This document shows, piece after piece, positions 50,894 to 59,856 of a stretch of DNA of 64,000 nucleotides. Both the position numbers and the translations under genes were made by a program. The notes under the pieces were generated by a model. It worked only from the letters and a program-made list of their open reading frames with translations. It was not told where the DNA came from and ran no database searches. Origin of the DNA: Priestia endophytica DSM 13796 (GTDB lineage: Bacteria > Bacillota > Bacilli > Bacillales > Bacillaceae_H); contig NZ_FOXX01000006.1 in the NCBI RefSeq assembly GCF_900115845.1, forward strand, positions 186,001 to 250,000. Reading direction: 5' to 3'. The stretch's first letter is position 1. Each line of letters opens with the position of its first letter.

Positions 50894-52027
50894 TTGAAGA
50901 AAGTTCTTTTTTTACCTTTATTTCAAATGCCATCTGGGCATCACCAAGTGGCAGATGCACTTATGTATGAAATTGAAAAAACAACGGAAAATGTAACATG
51001 CAAAAAAGTAGATTTCCTAAGCTATTGGAATAAACATATCGAGAAATTGGTGGAATCTAGTTATTTGAAAATGATCCATGCTTTTCCTAATATGTATGAC
51101 TGGGTTTATCGTAATTTTATGTACAACCAATTTACAAACAAGCAAGTTTCTTTACTAAATCGCATTTATAGTTTGCGTTTTGAGGAAAAAATGCTCCAGC
51201 TAATTCAAGAAGAGCAGCCTGATTCTATTGTTTGCACACACTGTTTTCCTTCTGCTATTTTAAGTCGCTTAAAGCAGCGCAAGGCCATCAATATTCCTGT
51301 TGTGAATGTATATACGGATTTTTTTATCAACAGTATTTGGGGTGGGGCTGAAATTGACTACCATTTAGTGAACGATATGCAGATGAAGCAAGAGCTTATC
51401 CAACGTTTCGCTATTCCTGCTTCACATATTTTTATAACAGGAATTCCTGTAAACGGGAAAATTGGAGGGAAATGCAGCTCTTCTAGAAAAATGAAAAAGC
51501 AGATTTTAGTTGCAGGAGGAAGTATTGGATTAGGGAAAATGAATGATTACCTCCAGCAAATTAAACATTCAAGCAATTATCACTATACTGTTTTATGCGG
51601 GAAAAATGAAAAGCTGTACGAAGAATTGAAGAGATGGAACATACCGCATATTGAACCAAAGGCCTTTATTTCTTCACGTGAGGAAATGAACGAATTATAT
51701 GCAAGATCAGATGCACTTGTGACAAAGCCAGGAGGAATTACAATTAGTGAAGCATTAAAGCTAGGGTTGCCTATTTTTATTCATTCTTCACTTCCAGGTC
51801 AAGAGCGTATCAATTTAAAACGAATTATTGATAAAGGGCTTGCTGTAATGCTTCATGAAGACCAAGGATTTGAAGAGCAGCTTTCACTTGTTCTAGAAGA
51901 TAAATGGAAAAGAAGAAGTCTTATTAAACGAATGGAAGATATGGTAAACAAACGCGAAAAAATTGCATATGAAATTATTGTAGATATCGCTGTTAAAACC
52001 TCGTTGCTTCATGTACGTCATGTTTAA
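50894..52027 (+). CDS. Glycosyltransferase, MGDG synthase/UgtP-like
   Basis: The 377-residue cytoplasmic GT-B protein has the MGDG-synthase N-terminal signature FLPLFQMPSGHHQVADALM. The C-terminal donor-binding region has AGGSIGLGKM and KPGGITISEALKLGLPIFIHSSLPGQERIN, as in UgtP and MurG. The acceptor may be a diacylglycerol or a lipid carrier. The start is TTG at 50894 after AAGGAGGT; a GTG at 50885 lies inside that site. Together with the deacetylase and DedA gene it looks like a small surface-glycolipid operon. Confidence 0.85.
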   Translation: MKKVLFLPLFQMPSGHHQVADALMYEIEKTTENVTCKKVDFLSYWNKHIEKLVESSYLKMIHAFPNMYDWVYRNFMYNQFTNKQVSLLNRIYSLRFEEKMLQLIQEEQPDSIVCTHCFPSAILSRLKQRKAINIPVVNVYTDFFINSIWGGAEIDYHLVNDMQMKQELIQRFAIPASHIFITGIPVNGKIGGKCSSSRKMKKQILVAGGSIGLGKMNDYLQQIKHSSNYHYTVLCGKNEKLYEELKRWNIPHIEPKAFISSREEMNELYARSDALVTKPGGITISEALKLGLPIFIHSSLPGQERINLKRIIDKGLAVMLHEDQGFEEQLSLVLEDKWKRRSLIKRMEDMVNKREKIAYEIIVDIAVKTSLLHVRHV

Positions 52028-52087
52028 TAAGGAAAGTTTGTAAGTAACTTTTTCAATTGAGCTGTTAAAAGAAGGTAAGGTGATAAT

Positions 52088-52141
52088 ATGAAAAGCTATT
52101 ATTTCTTTCTCTTTTTTGAGTTATTCACCTTCATCTTTTAA
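52088..52141 (+). other. 17-codon Phe-rich mini-ORF
   Basis: ATG at 52088 has AAGGTGAT 6-7 bp upstream and opens the 17-residue peptide MKSYYFFLFFELFTFIF, with seven Phe and two Tyr. It could be a leader peptide or a membrane micropeptide, or chance in T-rich DNA. No attenuator hairpin directly after it is obvious. Confidence 0.3.
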
Positions 52142-52740
52142 GGTCTTCATTGAAGAAAAAGCGTTCTTTCTAACCCTTTTTAATCTTCTGTTTTAGATAA
52201 TATTAGGGTTAAAAGTCTCCTTTAAAAAGGATAATATGGTCTTTTAGGACAAGATTTAAGAAAAATGAATGATATGGAGAAGAAAAATTCTTCGGAAGTA
52301 TTTTTCCGTAATTTGTAAATGTTATGCTTAAAAATAGCAAAAACCCTCTTTTGATAGAGGGTTTTTTTTATTTACAAATTTATTGAGAAAGAAATAAAAG
52401 CCTGATGCTTTGAAGGGTAAAGAAATCTAACCCTTTAAAGAGGAAAAAATACGAAAATAAAAGACACATTAAAATAATTTATGTTATTTAAAAAAGAGAT
52501 TGATTTTTCATAATTTAATTTACTTACTTAATATGTAGATGCTTGTTTTCGAAAAAACAGGGGTATATAATAGCCTACTGTAGGACATAAGTCAATGGAC
52601 GATTAATTAAAAAATGTGTACAAATTAGAAACAAATAGCTTTATGGTAAAGATAAAATACCAATACACAATTAGGGGTACTATAATGTGTGAGTATTTGT
52701 CTTACACCTTGTGCACGAGAACATTAAAGGAGCGGATTTT
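52142..52740. other. Gap of about 600 bp before the malic enzyme gene
   Basis: The stretch is AT-rich with no convincing gene. It holds one strong terminator (52338-52368), an AT-rich tract at 52440-52560, and TATAAT boxes at 52568-52573 and 52681-52686, the second 55 bp before the malic enzyme ATG. No matching -35 is clear. The hairpin may end the upstream operon or a small RNA. Confidence 0.5.
52338..52368 (+). terminator. Orphan Rho-independent terminator
   Basis: AAAAACCCTCTTTT-type arm pairs with AGAGGGTTTTT, then a T-run. It lies 310 bp after the last gene stop, so a short transcript could end here. Confidence 0.88.
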
Positions 52741-54438
52741 ATGCGTCACTTACACGTATCTTCTGATGCGATTGAAACAACTTTAAGAGGAAAAGACGTA
52801 CTAGCAATGCCAATGCTTAATAAAGGTGTGGCATTTACTGAAGAGGAAAGAAAAGAACTTGGACTTGAAGGTCTTCTTCCTCCAACAATTTTAACACTTG
52901 ATGAGCAAGTAAAACGCGCTTACGAGCAGTTTAAAGCTCAGCCGGATAACTTACGTAAAAATGTTTCTTTAAATGATTTGCATAATCGTAATGAAGTGTT
53001 ATTTTACAGACTTTTAACAGATCATCTTAGTGAAATGCTTCCAGTTGTGTACACGCCAACTGTGGGACAAGCCATTCAAGAATATAGCCATGAATACCGC
53101 CGTCCTGGTGGGGTATATCTTTCAATTGATAATCCAGAAGGTATTGAGCAAGCGTTCAAGAACACTGGAAAATCACCTGAAGATATTGATTTAATGGTTA
53201 TTACGGACTCTGAAAGTATTCTTGGAATTGGTGACTGGGGTGTTGGTGGAATTAACATCGCCATTGGTAAATTAGCTGTTTATACAGCAGCTGCTGGTAT
53301 TGATCCAAGCCGTGTGTTACCAGTTGTTCTTGATGTTGGTACAAACAACAAAGAACTTTTAGAAGATCCACTTTATATTGGAAATCGTCATGAACGTATT
53401 CGTGGGGACCGCTATAACGAATTTGTGGATACGTTCATTGAAAAAGCATTAGAACAGTTTCCAAATGCGCTTCTTCATTGGGAAGACTTTGGTAATGTGA
53501 ATGCTCGCCATATTATTGAAAAATATGGAAAGGAAATTTTAACGTTTAATGATGATATTCAGGGTACAGGAGCTGTTACACTTGCCGCTGTATTCTCAGC
53601 TGTTCAAGTAACAAAAACACCGATTAGCGAACATCGCGTTGTTATCTTTGGACCAGGAACAGCAGGTATCGGGGTTGCTGATCAAATTCGTGATGCAATG
53701 GTTCTTGATGGAATTTCTAAAAAAGAAGCACATGCACGCTTCTGGCCAATTGACTATCGTGGTCTTTTAACTGACGACATGGATGATTTATTAGGTTTCC
53801 AAGAACCTTATGCACGTAAGGCATCAGAAGTTGAAGGGTTTGCACGTGATGAAGAAGGTAAAATTTCACTATTAGAAGTCGTTAAACAAGTGAAGCCAAC
53901 GATCTTAATTGGAACATCTGGTCAAGCAGGTGCGTTCACAGAAGAAATCGTAAAAGAGATGGCAAAACATGTAGAACGTCCAGCAATTTTACCGATGTCT
54001 AACCCAACAAAACTTGCTGAAGCTGTTCCGGAAGATTTACTAAACTGGACAGATGGAAAAGCACTAATTGCAACAGGTAGTCCGTTTGATCCTGTAACAT
54101 ACAAAGACGTAACATATGAGATTGGACAATCCAACAACGCATTTGTATTCCCAGGATTAGGACTAGGTTCAATTGTAGTGAAAGCAAAAGTTATTACAGA
54201 CAGTATGTTTGCAGCCTGTGCTGATGCTGTAGCAAAAATGGTAGATAGTTCTAAACCTGGTGCATCACTACTTCCAAGCATAAAACAACTTCGTGAGGTT
54301 TCCGTATCAGTAGCTATCGAAGTTGCAAAAGCAGCAATTGAAGACGGTGTTGCTGAAGAAGTACCAGAAGATGTAGAAAAAGCGGTAAATGCTGCAATTT
54401 GGAATCCTGTTTACCGTACAATCAAAGCAACTAAATAA
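52741..54438 (+). CDS. maeA: NAD-dependent malic enzyme
   Basis: The 565-residue enzyme converts malate to pyruvate with NAD+. Marks of the large malic enzyme family are [27 protein letters not shown], the metal-binding [18 protein letters not shown] and [16 protein letters not shown], the NAD-binding [14 protein letters not shown], and [20 protein letters not shown]. The ATG at 52741 follows AAAGGAG by 8 bp; an upstream in-frame GTG at 52711 is too far. The permease gene 78 bp downstream matches the B. subtilis ywkA-ywkB arrangement, so the pair should import and use malate-like acids. Confidence 0.92.
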   Translation: MRHLHVSSDAIETTLRGKDVLAMPMLNKGVAFTEEERKELGLEGLLPPTILTLDEQVKRAYEQFKAQPDNLRKNVSLNDLHNRNEVLFYRLLTDHLSEMLPVVYTPTVGQAIQEYSHEYRRPGGVYLSIDNPEGIEQAFKNTGKSPEDIDLMVITDSESILGIGDWGVGGINIAIGKLAVYTAAAGIDPSRVLPVVLDVGTNNKELLEDPLYIGNRHERIRGDRYNEFVDTFIEKALEQFPNALLHWEDFGNVNARHIIEKYGKEILTFNDDIQGTGAVTLAAVFSAVQVTKTPISEHRVVIFGPGTAGIGVADQIRDAMVLDGISKKEAHARFWPIDYRGLLTDDMDDLLGFQEPYARKASEVEGFARDEEGKISLLEVVKQVKPTILIGTSGQAGAFTEEIVKEMAKHVERPAILPMSNPTKLAEAVPEDLLNWTDGKALIATGSPFDPVTYKDVTYEIGQSNNAFVFPGLGLGSIVVKAKVITDSMFAACADAVAKMVDSSKPGASLLPSIKQLREVSVSVAIEVAKAAIEDGVAEEVPEDVEKAVNAAIWNPVYRTIKATK

Positions 54439-54515
54439 GCATTAACAGAGAGTGAGGTTTGAGTTTTTCCACTCAGGCTTCTCTCTTTGCTGTTTTATTT
54501 TAAGGAGGATTTTTC

Positions 54516-55472
54516 ATGGGAATTGAGCATATTCTTGTTATTTTAGCCCCCATCTTTTTCGTTATTGCTTTAGGCTATTTAGCAGGATACTTTAAAAAAT
54601 ACAATATGGAAACATCAAAGGGGCTTAACACATTTGTTACAAAATTTGCGTTACCTGCCCATTTATTTGTAGGGGTTGTAACAACGTCAAAACAACAGTT
54701 TATTGAAAAATGGCCATTTGTTGTAACTATGTTTTTGGGTATTGTTGGTTTTTATATTATTTTACTTATTGTTTCTCGTTATGCCTTTAAAATGGATTTA
54801 ACAGGAGCATCAATGATTTCATTGAACTCTGCTCAACCAACGTTTGCTTTTATGGGGATTCCTGTACTAGGAAGTTTATTTGGAGCAGACGCAGTAGCAA
54901 TTCCAATTGCGATTACAGGGATTGTTGTAAATGCACTTTTAGATCCACTTTCTATTATTTTCGGTACAATTGGACAACGTGGAGATAATAAAGATGAAAA
55001 AAGCGAGAGTTTGTGGAAGGTTACTATTAAATCGGTTCTTCATGGTTTATCAGAACCGCTTGCATGTGTTCCGCTTATCGGGATTGTCATTGTATTAATT
55101 GGTATTCCAATTCCTGAACTTTTCAATGATATGTTAAACCAAATTGGTACAACAACATCTGGTGTAGCATTGTTCGCTGTTGGGGTAACAATTGGAGTTC
55201 GTAAAATTAGTTTCAGCGTTGTGTCATTTGCAATTGCATTATTAAAAGTTGCTGTACAACCACTTGTAATGTTAGGAATTGCTACAATGATTGGTCTTTC
55301 AGCAGACGATACAGTAAAAGCAATGTTACTTGTTGCTTTTCCAGGTTCTGCAGTTGCAGCACTAATTGCAACGCGATTTGAAAAACGCGAAGCAGAAACA
55401 GCTTCAGCTTTCGTTATTAGTGCTATCCTTTCGTTAATTACGTTACCAATTCTTATTACATGGTTAATGTAA
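54516..55472 (+). CDS. AEC-family permease, malate permease-like (YwkB type)
   Basis: The 318-residue membrane protein has ten hydrophobic segments in two halves. The opening [24 protein letters not shown] and the block [24 protein letters not shown] are typical of auxin-efflux-carrier-family transporters, including malate permeases. It follows maeA with only a weak hairpin between and has its own strong AAGGAGG site, so it is probably part of the maeA transcript. Confidence 0.88.
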   Translation: MGIEHILVILAPIFFVIALGYLAGYFKKYNMETSKGLNTFVTKFALPAHLFVGVVTTSKQQFIEKWPFVVTMFLGIVGFYIILLIVSRYAFKMDLTGASMISLNSAQPTFAFMGIPVLGSLFGADAVAIPIAITGIVVNALLDPLSIIFGTIGQRGDNKDEKSESLWKVTIKSVLHGLSEPLACVPLIGIVIVLIGIPIPELFNDMLNQIGTTTSGVALFAVGVTIGVRKISFSVVSFAIALLKVAVQPLVMLGIATMIGLSADDTVKAMLLVAFPGSAVAALIATRFEKREAETASAFVISAILSLITLPILITWLM

Positions 55473-55513
55473 CAAAATATACTTCATAATGGAAGGCATT
55501 TTTGAACATTAAG

Positions 55514-55552
55514 GAAAAAAGAACTCTACTTAAAAAGTAGAGTTCTTTTTTT
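55514..55552 (+). terminator. Terminator after the maeA-permease pair
   Basis: AAAAAAGAACTCTACTT pairs with AAGTAGAGTTCTTTTTT around an AAA loop. Confidence 0.95.
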
Positions 55553-55586
55553 TTGAAGTTTTTTTCTATAATAGAGGAAAAAAGTC

Positions 55587-55617
55587 TTGCATCTTACGTA
55601 ACGTAACGTTTTAAGAT
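55587..55617 (+). promoter_or_regulatory. MerR-type promoter with 19-bp spacer
   Basis: TTGCAT (55587-55592) and TAAGAT (55612-55617) are separated by 19 bp, the long spacer typical of MerR-activated promoters. The spacer holds TTACGTAACGTAA (55594-55606), a one-mismatch palindrome that is the likely binding site. Confidence 0.8.
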
Positions 55618-55644
55618 AGAGAAGGAAAGGAATGATGGAAGGTG

Positions 55645-56397
55645 ATGAAATATAGCATTGGTCAGTTTGCAAAGAAAACGGGTGTTACGGTAAGAACACT
55701 GCGTTACTATGAAGAACTCGGTTTATTAATTCCGGAATGTACCAAAACCAATCGGCGTTTTTATGATGATTCTCATCTTAGCTCTCTACAAAAAATTATT
55801 TCATTGAAGTATATCGGTCTTTCGCTTGAAAAAATTAAGAAGTATCTTAATGAAGAAGTATGGGACCTGCGGCAAAGTCTTCTGTTTCAACGTCAAATCA
55901 TGGAGAAGGAAAGAGAGAAACTTACAAATATTATTAAAGCGCTCGATAATGCGCTTGCGATTTCTAAAGAACAAAAAGAACTAAGTCCTTCTATATATGT
56001 GGCTATTATTGATAGTTTTCAAACGGAAGAAAAAAGTAAGAAAGCATTGAAGCAAATTTTGCCGGAAGATACAATTGATCGTATTTTTAACATTTCAGAT
56101 GAAGAGCAAATTTTGTTGAATCAAAAATGGGTTAACATTTTTGTAGAACTAACAGATCTTTATAAGGAAGGAATAGAACCCCGTTCGCTTCTTGTTCAAA
56201 AATGTATTGGAAAAGTATATGATTTGCTCGTATCTTTTGTAGGAGAAGACTTATCTTTAATAACAGAAATAAAAGAAGAAGATTTACCGCAAGACTTATT
56301 GAAACTTCCTTCACCTTTTTCAGAAGAACAGCAAAAATGGATGGATGAAGCTTTTGAGCACCACTTTACTTTAATAGAAAAGAAAGAGAAAGGATAA
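55645..56397 (+). CDS. MerR-family activator of the ABC exporter
   Basis: The 250-residue protein has the N-terminal MerR winged helix (MKYSIGQFAKKTGVTVRTLRYYEELGLLIPE...FYDDSHLSSLQKIISLKYIGLSLEKIKKYL), a coiled-coil (about 75-105) and a C-terminal helical domain of the TipAS kind (VNIFVELTDLYKEG...EQQKWMDEAFEHHF). TipAS-type domains bind hydrophobic or antibiotic ligands. It is 5 bp upstream of an ABC exporter gene. The ATG at 55645 is preceded by a GTG at 55642; both are possible. Confidence 0.9.
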   Translation: MKYSIGQFAKKTGVTVRTLRYYEELGLLIPECTKTNRRFYDDSHLSSLQKIISLKYIGLSLEKIKKYLNEEVWDLRQSLLFQRQIMEKEREKLTNIIKALDNALAISKEQKELSPSIYVAIIDSFQTEEKSKKALKQILPEDTIDRIFNISDEEQILLNQKWVNIFVELTDLYKEGIEPRSLLVQKCIGKVYDLLVSFVGEDLSLITEIKEEDLPQDLLKLPSPFSEEQQKWMDEAFEHHFTLIEKKEKG

Positions 56398-56402
56398 GGA
56401 GT

Positions 56403-58142
56403 ATGGAGAAGGAAAATACAAAAGCAAATTTAGCCTCATTTTGGCAGTTACTAAAGAGCATAAAGCTTCCTAAAGCTATTATGATAACGGCATTAACGTT
56501 AAGTTTATTAGAAACAGGGGCTGCTCTTATTGTTCCACTTTTTACAAAAAATTTAGTAGATAAAGCAGCTTCATCTGCTCTTGAGACATCTGTCATTGTT
56601 ATACTCATTCTTGCCTTTATGTTACAAGCTATTTCAGGTGGTATTTCCTCCTATATGATTATGTACGTAGGGGAAATTGTAGTCTCTCGCTTACGAAGTA
56701 ACCTTTGGCGGAAAGTTCTTTTTTTAGAAGTTCCTTACTTTGATAAACATCAATCAGGCGAAACAATGAGTAGAATTACGCAAGATACAAATACAATTAA
56801 GACCCTTGTGACTCAGCATCTTGTTTCATTCTTAACAGGTATTGTCTCAATTGTTGGATCTGTTCTTATTTTGCTTTTCATCGACTGGAAAATGACGCTT
56901 GTTATGATATTAGCGGTTCCTTTCTCGCTACTTCTTATGATCCCGCTAGGACGAAAAATGTACAGAATTTCAAAAGCGACTCAAGACGAACTTGCTTCAT
57001 TTTCAGGAGAGCTTGGGCGTGTGCTTGGTGAAATCCGTCTTGTGAAAATGTATAGTGCAGAAAATGTAGAGGTTGAAAAAGGAGAGGAAGGAATTAAAAA
57101 GCTGTTCCGCTTTGGATTAAAAGAAGCGCGAATTCAGTCTGTGCTTCATCCCTTTATGACGCTTATTATGATGTTGGTAATTGTGGTTCTTATTGGATAC
57201 GGGGGAGTAAGGGTTGCTTCTGGAACCCTTACAGCAGGATCTCTTGTTGCGATTATTATTTACATGTTCCAGATTATCGTTCCATTTAGTCAGATGGCAA
57301 CATCTTTTTCTGCTCTTCAAAAAGCACTTGGGGCGACAGAGAGAATTGGAGAAATGCTGAACTTACGAACGGAAGAAAAACAGGAAGGAAGAAATTTAGA
57401 AGAAGCACTTAAAGATATTAAGCTTAAGGATATTTCTTTTTCTTATAACGATGAAACCCCTATCTTAAGAGATATGAACCTTCGCATTCCAAAAGGAAAA
57501 ACAACGGCTTTTGTTGGTCCAAGTGGTGGAGGGAAAACCACGCTATTTTCGCTGCTAGAGCGATTTTATAAGCCAACTTCGGGAAGTATTACAATAGGAG
57601 AAGAAAATATTGATAGCTTTACGCTTTCTTCTTGGAGAAAAGCGATTAGCTATGTTTCACAAGAAAGTCCTATCATGTCAGGAACAATTCGAGAGAATAT
57701 TTGTTATGGAGTAGGAAGAGAAGTGAGCGATGAAGAAGTAAAAGAAGCTGCTAAACTTGCTAATGCAAAAGAGTTTATTGATAATCTTTCAGATGGGTTT
57801 CATACAGAGGTAGGAGAAAGAGGAATAAAGCTTTCAGGAGGACAGCGCCAGCGCATAGCTATTGCAAGAGCTCTTATTAGAGACCCGAAAATTTTGTTTC
57901 TTGATGAAGCAACGTCTAACTTAGACAGCTCTTCAGAACATCTCGTGCAACAAGCTTTAAATCGTTTAATGAAAGGACGAACAACACTTATTATTGCTCA
58001 TAGACTCTCCACTGTTGTTCATGCGGACCAACTTGTTGTAATCGAAAAAGGAGAAATATCAGGTGTTGGGACACACGAAGAGCTTTTGAAGAACCACGAC
58101 CTTTATCAAAAGCTTGTGCAGCAACAGCAAACTGAAAGATAA
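56403..58142 (+). CDS. ABC exporter half-transporter (BmrA-like multidrug type)
   Basis: The 579-residue fusion has six membrane segments in residues 20-310 and a C-terminal ATPase with Walker A GPSGGGKTT, Q-loop YVSQESPIMSGTIRENICYG, signature LSGGQRQR, Walker B ILFLDEATSNLD and H-loop IAHRLSTV. This is the BmrA/LmrA homodimeric exporter plan. A TipAS-type MerR regulator precedes it in the same operon, so it probably exports the compound sensed by that regulator. AAGGAG lies 5 bp before the ATG. Confidence 0.92.
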   Translation: MEKENTKANLASFWQLLKSIKLPKAIMITALTLSLLETGAALIVPLFTKNLVDKAASSALETSVIVILILAFMLQAISGGISSYMIMYVGEIVVSRLRSNLWRKVLFLEVPYFDKHQSGETMSRITQDTNTIKTLVTQHLVSFLTGIVSIVGSVLILLFIDWKMTLVMILAVPFSLLLMIPLGRKMYRISKATQDELASFSGELGRVLGEIRLVKMYSAENVEVEKGEEGIKKLFRFGLKEARIQSVLHPFMTLIMMLVIVVLIGYGGVRVASGTLTAGSLVAIIIYMFQIIVPFSQMATSFSALQKALGATERIGEMLNLRTEEKQEGRNLEEALKDIKLKDISFSYNDETPILRDMNLRIPKGKTTAFVGPSGGGKTTLFSLLERFYKPTSGSITIGEENIDSFTLSSWRKAISYVSQESPIMSGTIRENICYGVGREVSDEEVKEAAKLANAKEFIDNLSDGFHTEVGERGIKLSGGQRQRIAIARALIRDPKILFLDEATSNLDSSSEHLVQQALNRLMKGRTTLIIAHRLSTVVHADQLVVIEKGEISGVGTHEELLKNHDLYQKLVQQQQTER

Positions 58143-58174
58143 AAAACGTGCGGCATAGAAACCGCACGTTTTTT
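58141..58174. terminator. Bidirectional terminator between the ABC exporter and fumC
   Basis: AAAAAACGTGCGG pairs with CCGCACGTTTTTT. It overlaps the exporter's stop region and lies just after fumC on the minus strand. Confidence 0.93.
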
Positions 58175-58176
58175 AT

Positions 58177-59565
58177 TTAAACGGAAGGGCTAATCATGTT
58201 TTCAGGTTTTACAACTTTGTCAAATTGCTCTTCTGTAAGCAGATCTAATTTTAGAGCCGCTTCTTTTAATGTTAATCCTTCTTGATGAGCATATTTAGCA
58301 ATTTTAGCCGCATTTTCATATCCAATATGAGGATTTAAGGCTGTTACAAGCATAAGTGAATTTTGAACATTTTCTTGGATTTTTTCCAAGTTTGGTTCAA
58401 TTCCTACAGCACATTTATCATTGAATGCTTTCATTGAATCGGCAAGAATTCTTGCTGACTGAAGGAAGTTATAAATGATTACCGGTTTAAAGACGTTAAG
58501 TTCAAAGTTTCCTTGACTTGCTGCAAATCCGATTGTTGCATCATTTCCCATTACTTGAGAAACAACCATCGTCATTGCTTCACTTTGTGTTGGGTTCACT
58601 TTTCCTGGCATAATAGAGCTTCCCGGTTCATTAGCAGGAATCGTAATCTCCCCAATTCCGCAGCGAGGACCACTTGCTAACCAGCGTACATCATTAGCAA
58701 TTTTCATTAAATCTGCTGCAAGAGCTTTTAAGGCACCGTGTGCGTATACAACTTCGTCATGACTTGTCAAGGCATGAAATTTATTCTGAGCAGAAGTGAA
58801 CGTTTTACCAGTGATTTTACTAATTTCAGCTGCTACACGATCTCCAAATTCAGGGTGTGCATTAATGCCTGTACCAACAGCTGTGCCGCCAATAGCAAGC
58901 TCTTTTAGGTAGCTGATGCTCTCTTCTACCATTTTTTCACTTTTTTCAAGCATGCGGTACCATCCACTAATTTCTTGACCAAGTGTAAGTGGAGTTGCAT
59001 CTTGAAGGTGTGTACGACCAATTTTAATAATGGAATCAAACTGCTCTGATTTTTGTTGGAACGTTTCTTTTAACGTGCGTAATGAAGGAAGAAGATGATC
59101 TTCAACCGCAATTACACCTGCAACATGAAGAGCCGTTGGAAACGTGTCATTTGAGCTTTGAGACATGTTAACATCATCATTTGGATGAAGACGCTCTTCG
59201 CTTCCTGTTTCTTGTAAAATTTGATTTCCTCTGTTCGCGATTACTTCATTTGTATTCATATTTGACTGTGTGCCGCTTCCTGTTTGCCAAACAACAAGTG
59301 GAAAGTGGTCTGTTAACTTTTCTTCAATTACTTCATCCGCAGCTTTTGCAATTGCGTCTGCTTTTTCTTTTGATAATTTTCCTAAGTTATAGTTACTTAG
59401 TGCTGCGCTTTTCTTTAAAATAGCAAATGCTTTGATCACTTCAAGAGGCATTTTTTCTGTTCCAATTGGGAAGTTTTCTTTGCTGCGCTGTGTTTGAGCA
59501 GCCCATAGTTTGTCTGCTGGTACTTTCATTTCGCCAAGCGTATCTTTTTCAATACGGTATTCCAT
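58177..59565 (-). CDS. fumC: Class II fumarase
   Basis: The 462-residue enzyme of the TCA cycle hydrates fumarate to malate. The family signature [13 protein letters not shown] is present, as are [34 protein letters not shown] and a [13 protein letters not shown] block that supplies catalytic residues. The ATG at 59565 follows GGGGGA on the minus strand. An 18-residue in-frame extension to 59619 lacks a ribosome binding site. It lies close to maeA, linking malate production and use only loosely. Confidence 0.93.
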   Translation of the reverse strand: MEYRIEKDTLGEMKVPADKLWAAQTQRSKENFPIGTEKMPLEVIKAFAILKKSAALSNYNLGKLSKEKADAIAKAADEVIEEKLTDHFPLVVWQTGSGTQSNMNTNEVIANRGNQILQETGSEERLHPNDDVNMSQSSNDTFPTALHVAGVIAVEDHLLPSLRTLKETFQQKSEQFDSIIKIGRTHLQDATPLTLGQEISGWYRMLEKSEKMVEESISYLKELAIGGTAVGTGINAHPEFGDRVAAEISKITGKTFTSAQNKFHALTSHDEVVYAHGALKALAADLMKIANDVRWLASGPRCGIGEITIPANEPGSSIMPGKVNPTQSEAMTMVVSQVMGNDATIGFAASQGNFELNVFKPVIIYNFLQSARILADSMKAFNDKCAVGIEPNLEKIQENVQNSLMLVTALNPHIGYENAAKIAKYAHQEGLTLKEAALKLDLLTEEQFDKVVKPENMISPSV

Positions 59566-59712
59566 TGTAGATCCCCCTTGAAATAAATAAAATAGTGGTT
59601 GTCTATTCAATATTACCATATTTTTATGATATGGTCACAGCGCTTTCATTTTTCTTTCCCTTATTCTTTTCTTCAAAAAGTGGTTTTCTTCTAGAACGCA
59701 GGCCCTCCTTGA

Positions 59713-59728
59713 TAGAAAGCGTTTTCTA
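59713..59728. promoter_or_regulatory. cre-like palindrome between fumC and nirB
   Basis: TAGAAAGCGTTTTCTA keeps the AAAGCGTTTTC core of a CcpA box but has A for the first T and T for the last A. It could serve either divergent gene. Confidence 0.4.
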
Positions 59729-59856
59729 AAAGTAATTAAATTATCAGAATTTACAAAAAAACATGTAAGGAAAACTCACAAACTGATTTTAAAAAAGACG
59801 TAAGTTTGTAAATATGTAAATACAATACATGTTTTAATTCCAGAGGGGGAACTGTA

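Noticed and set aside
54449-54492. Terminator between maeA and the AEC permease gene
   Set aside because: The possible stem is interrupted and has no T-run, so I treat the two genes as probably cotranscribed.
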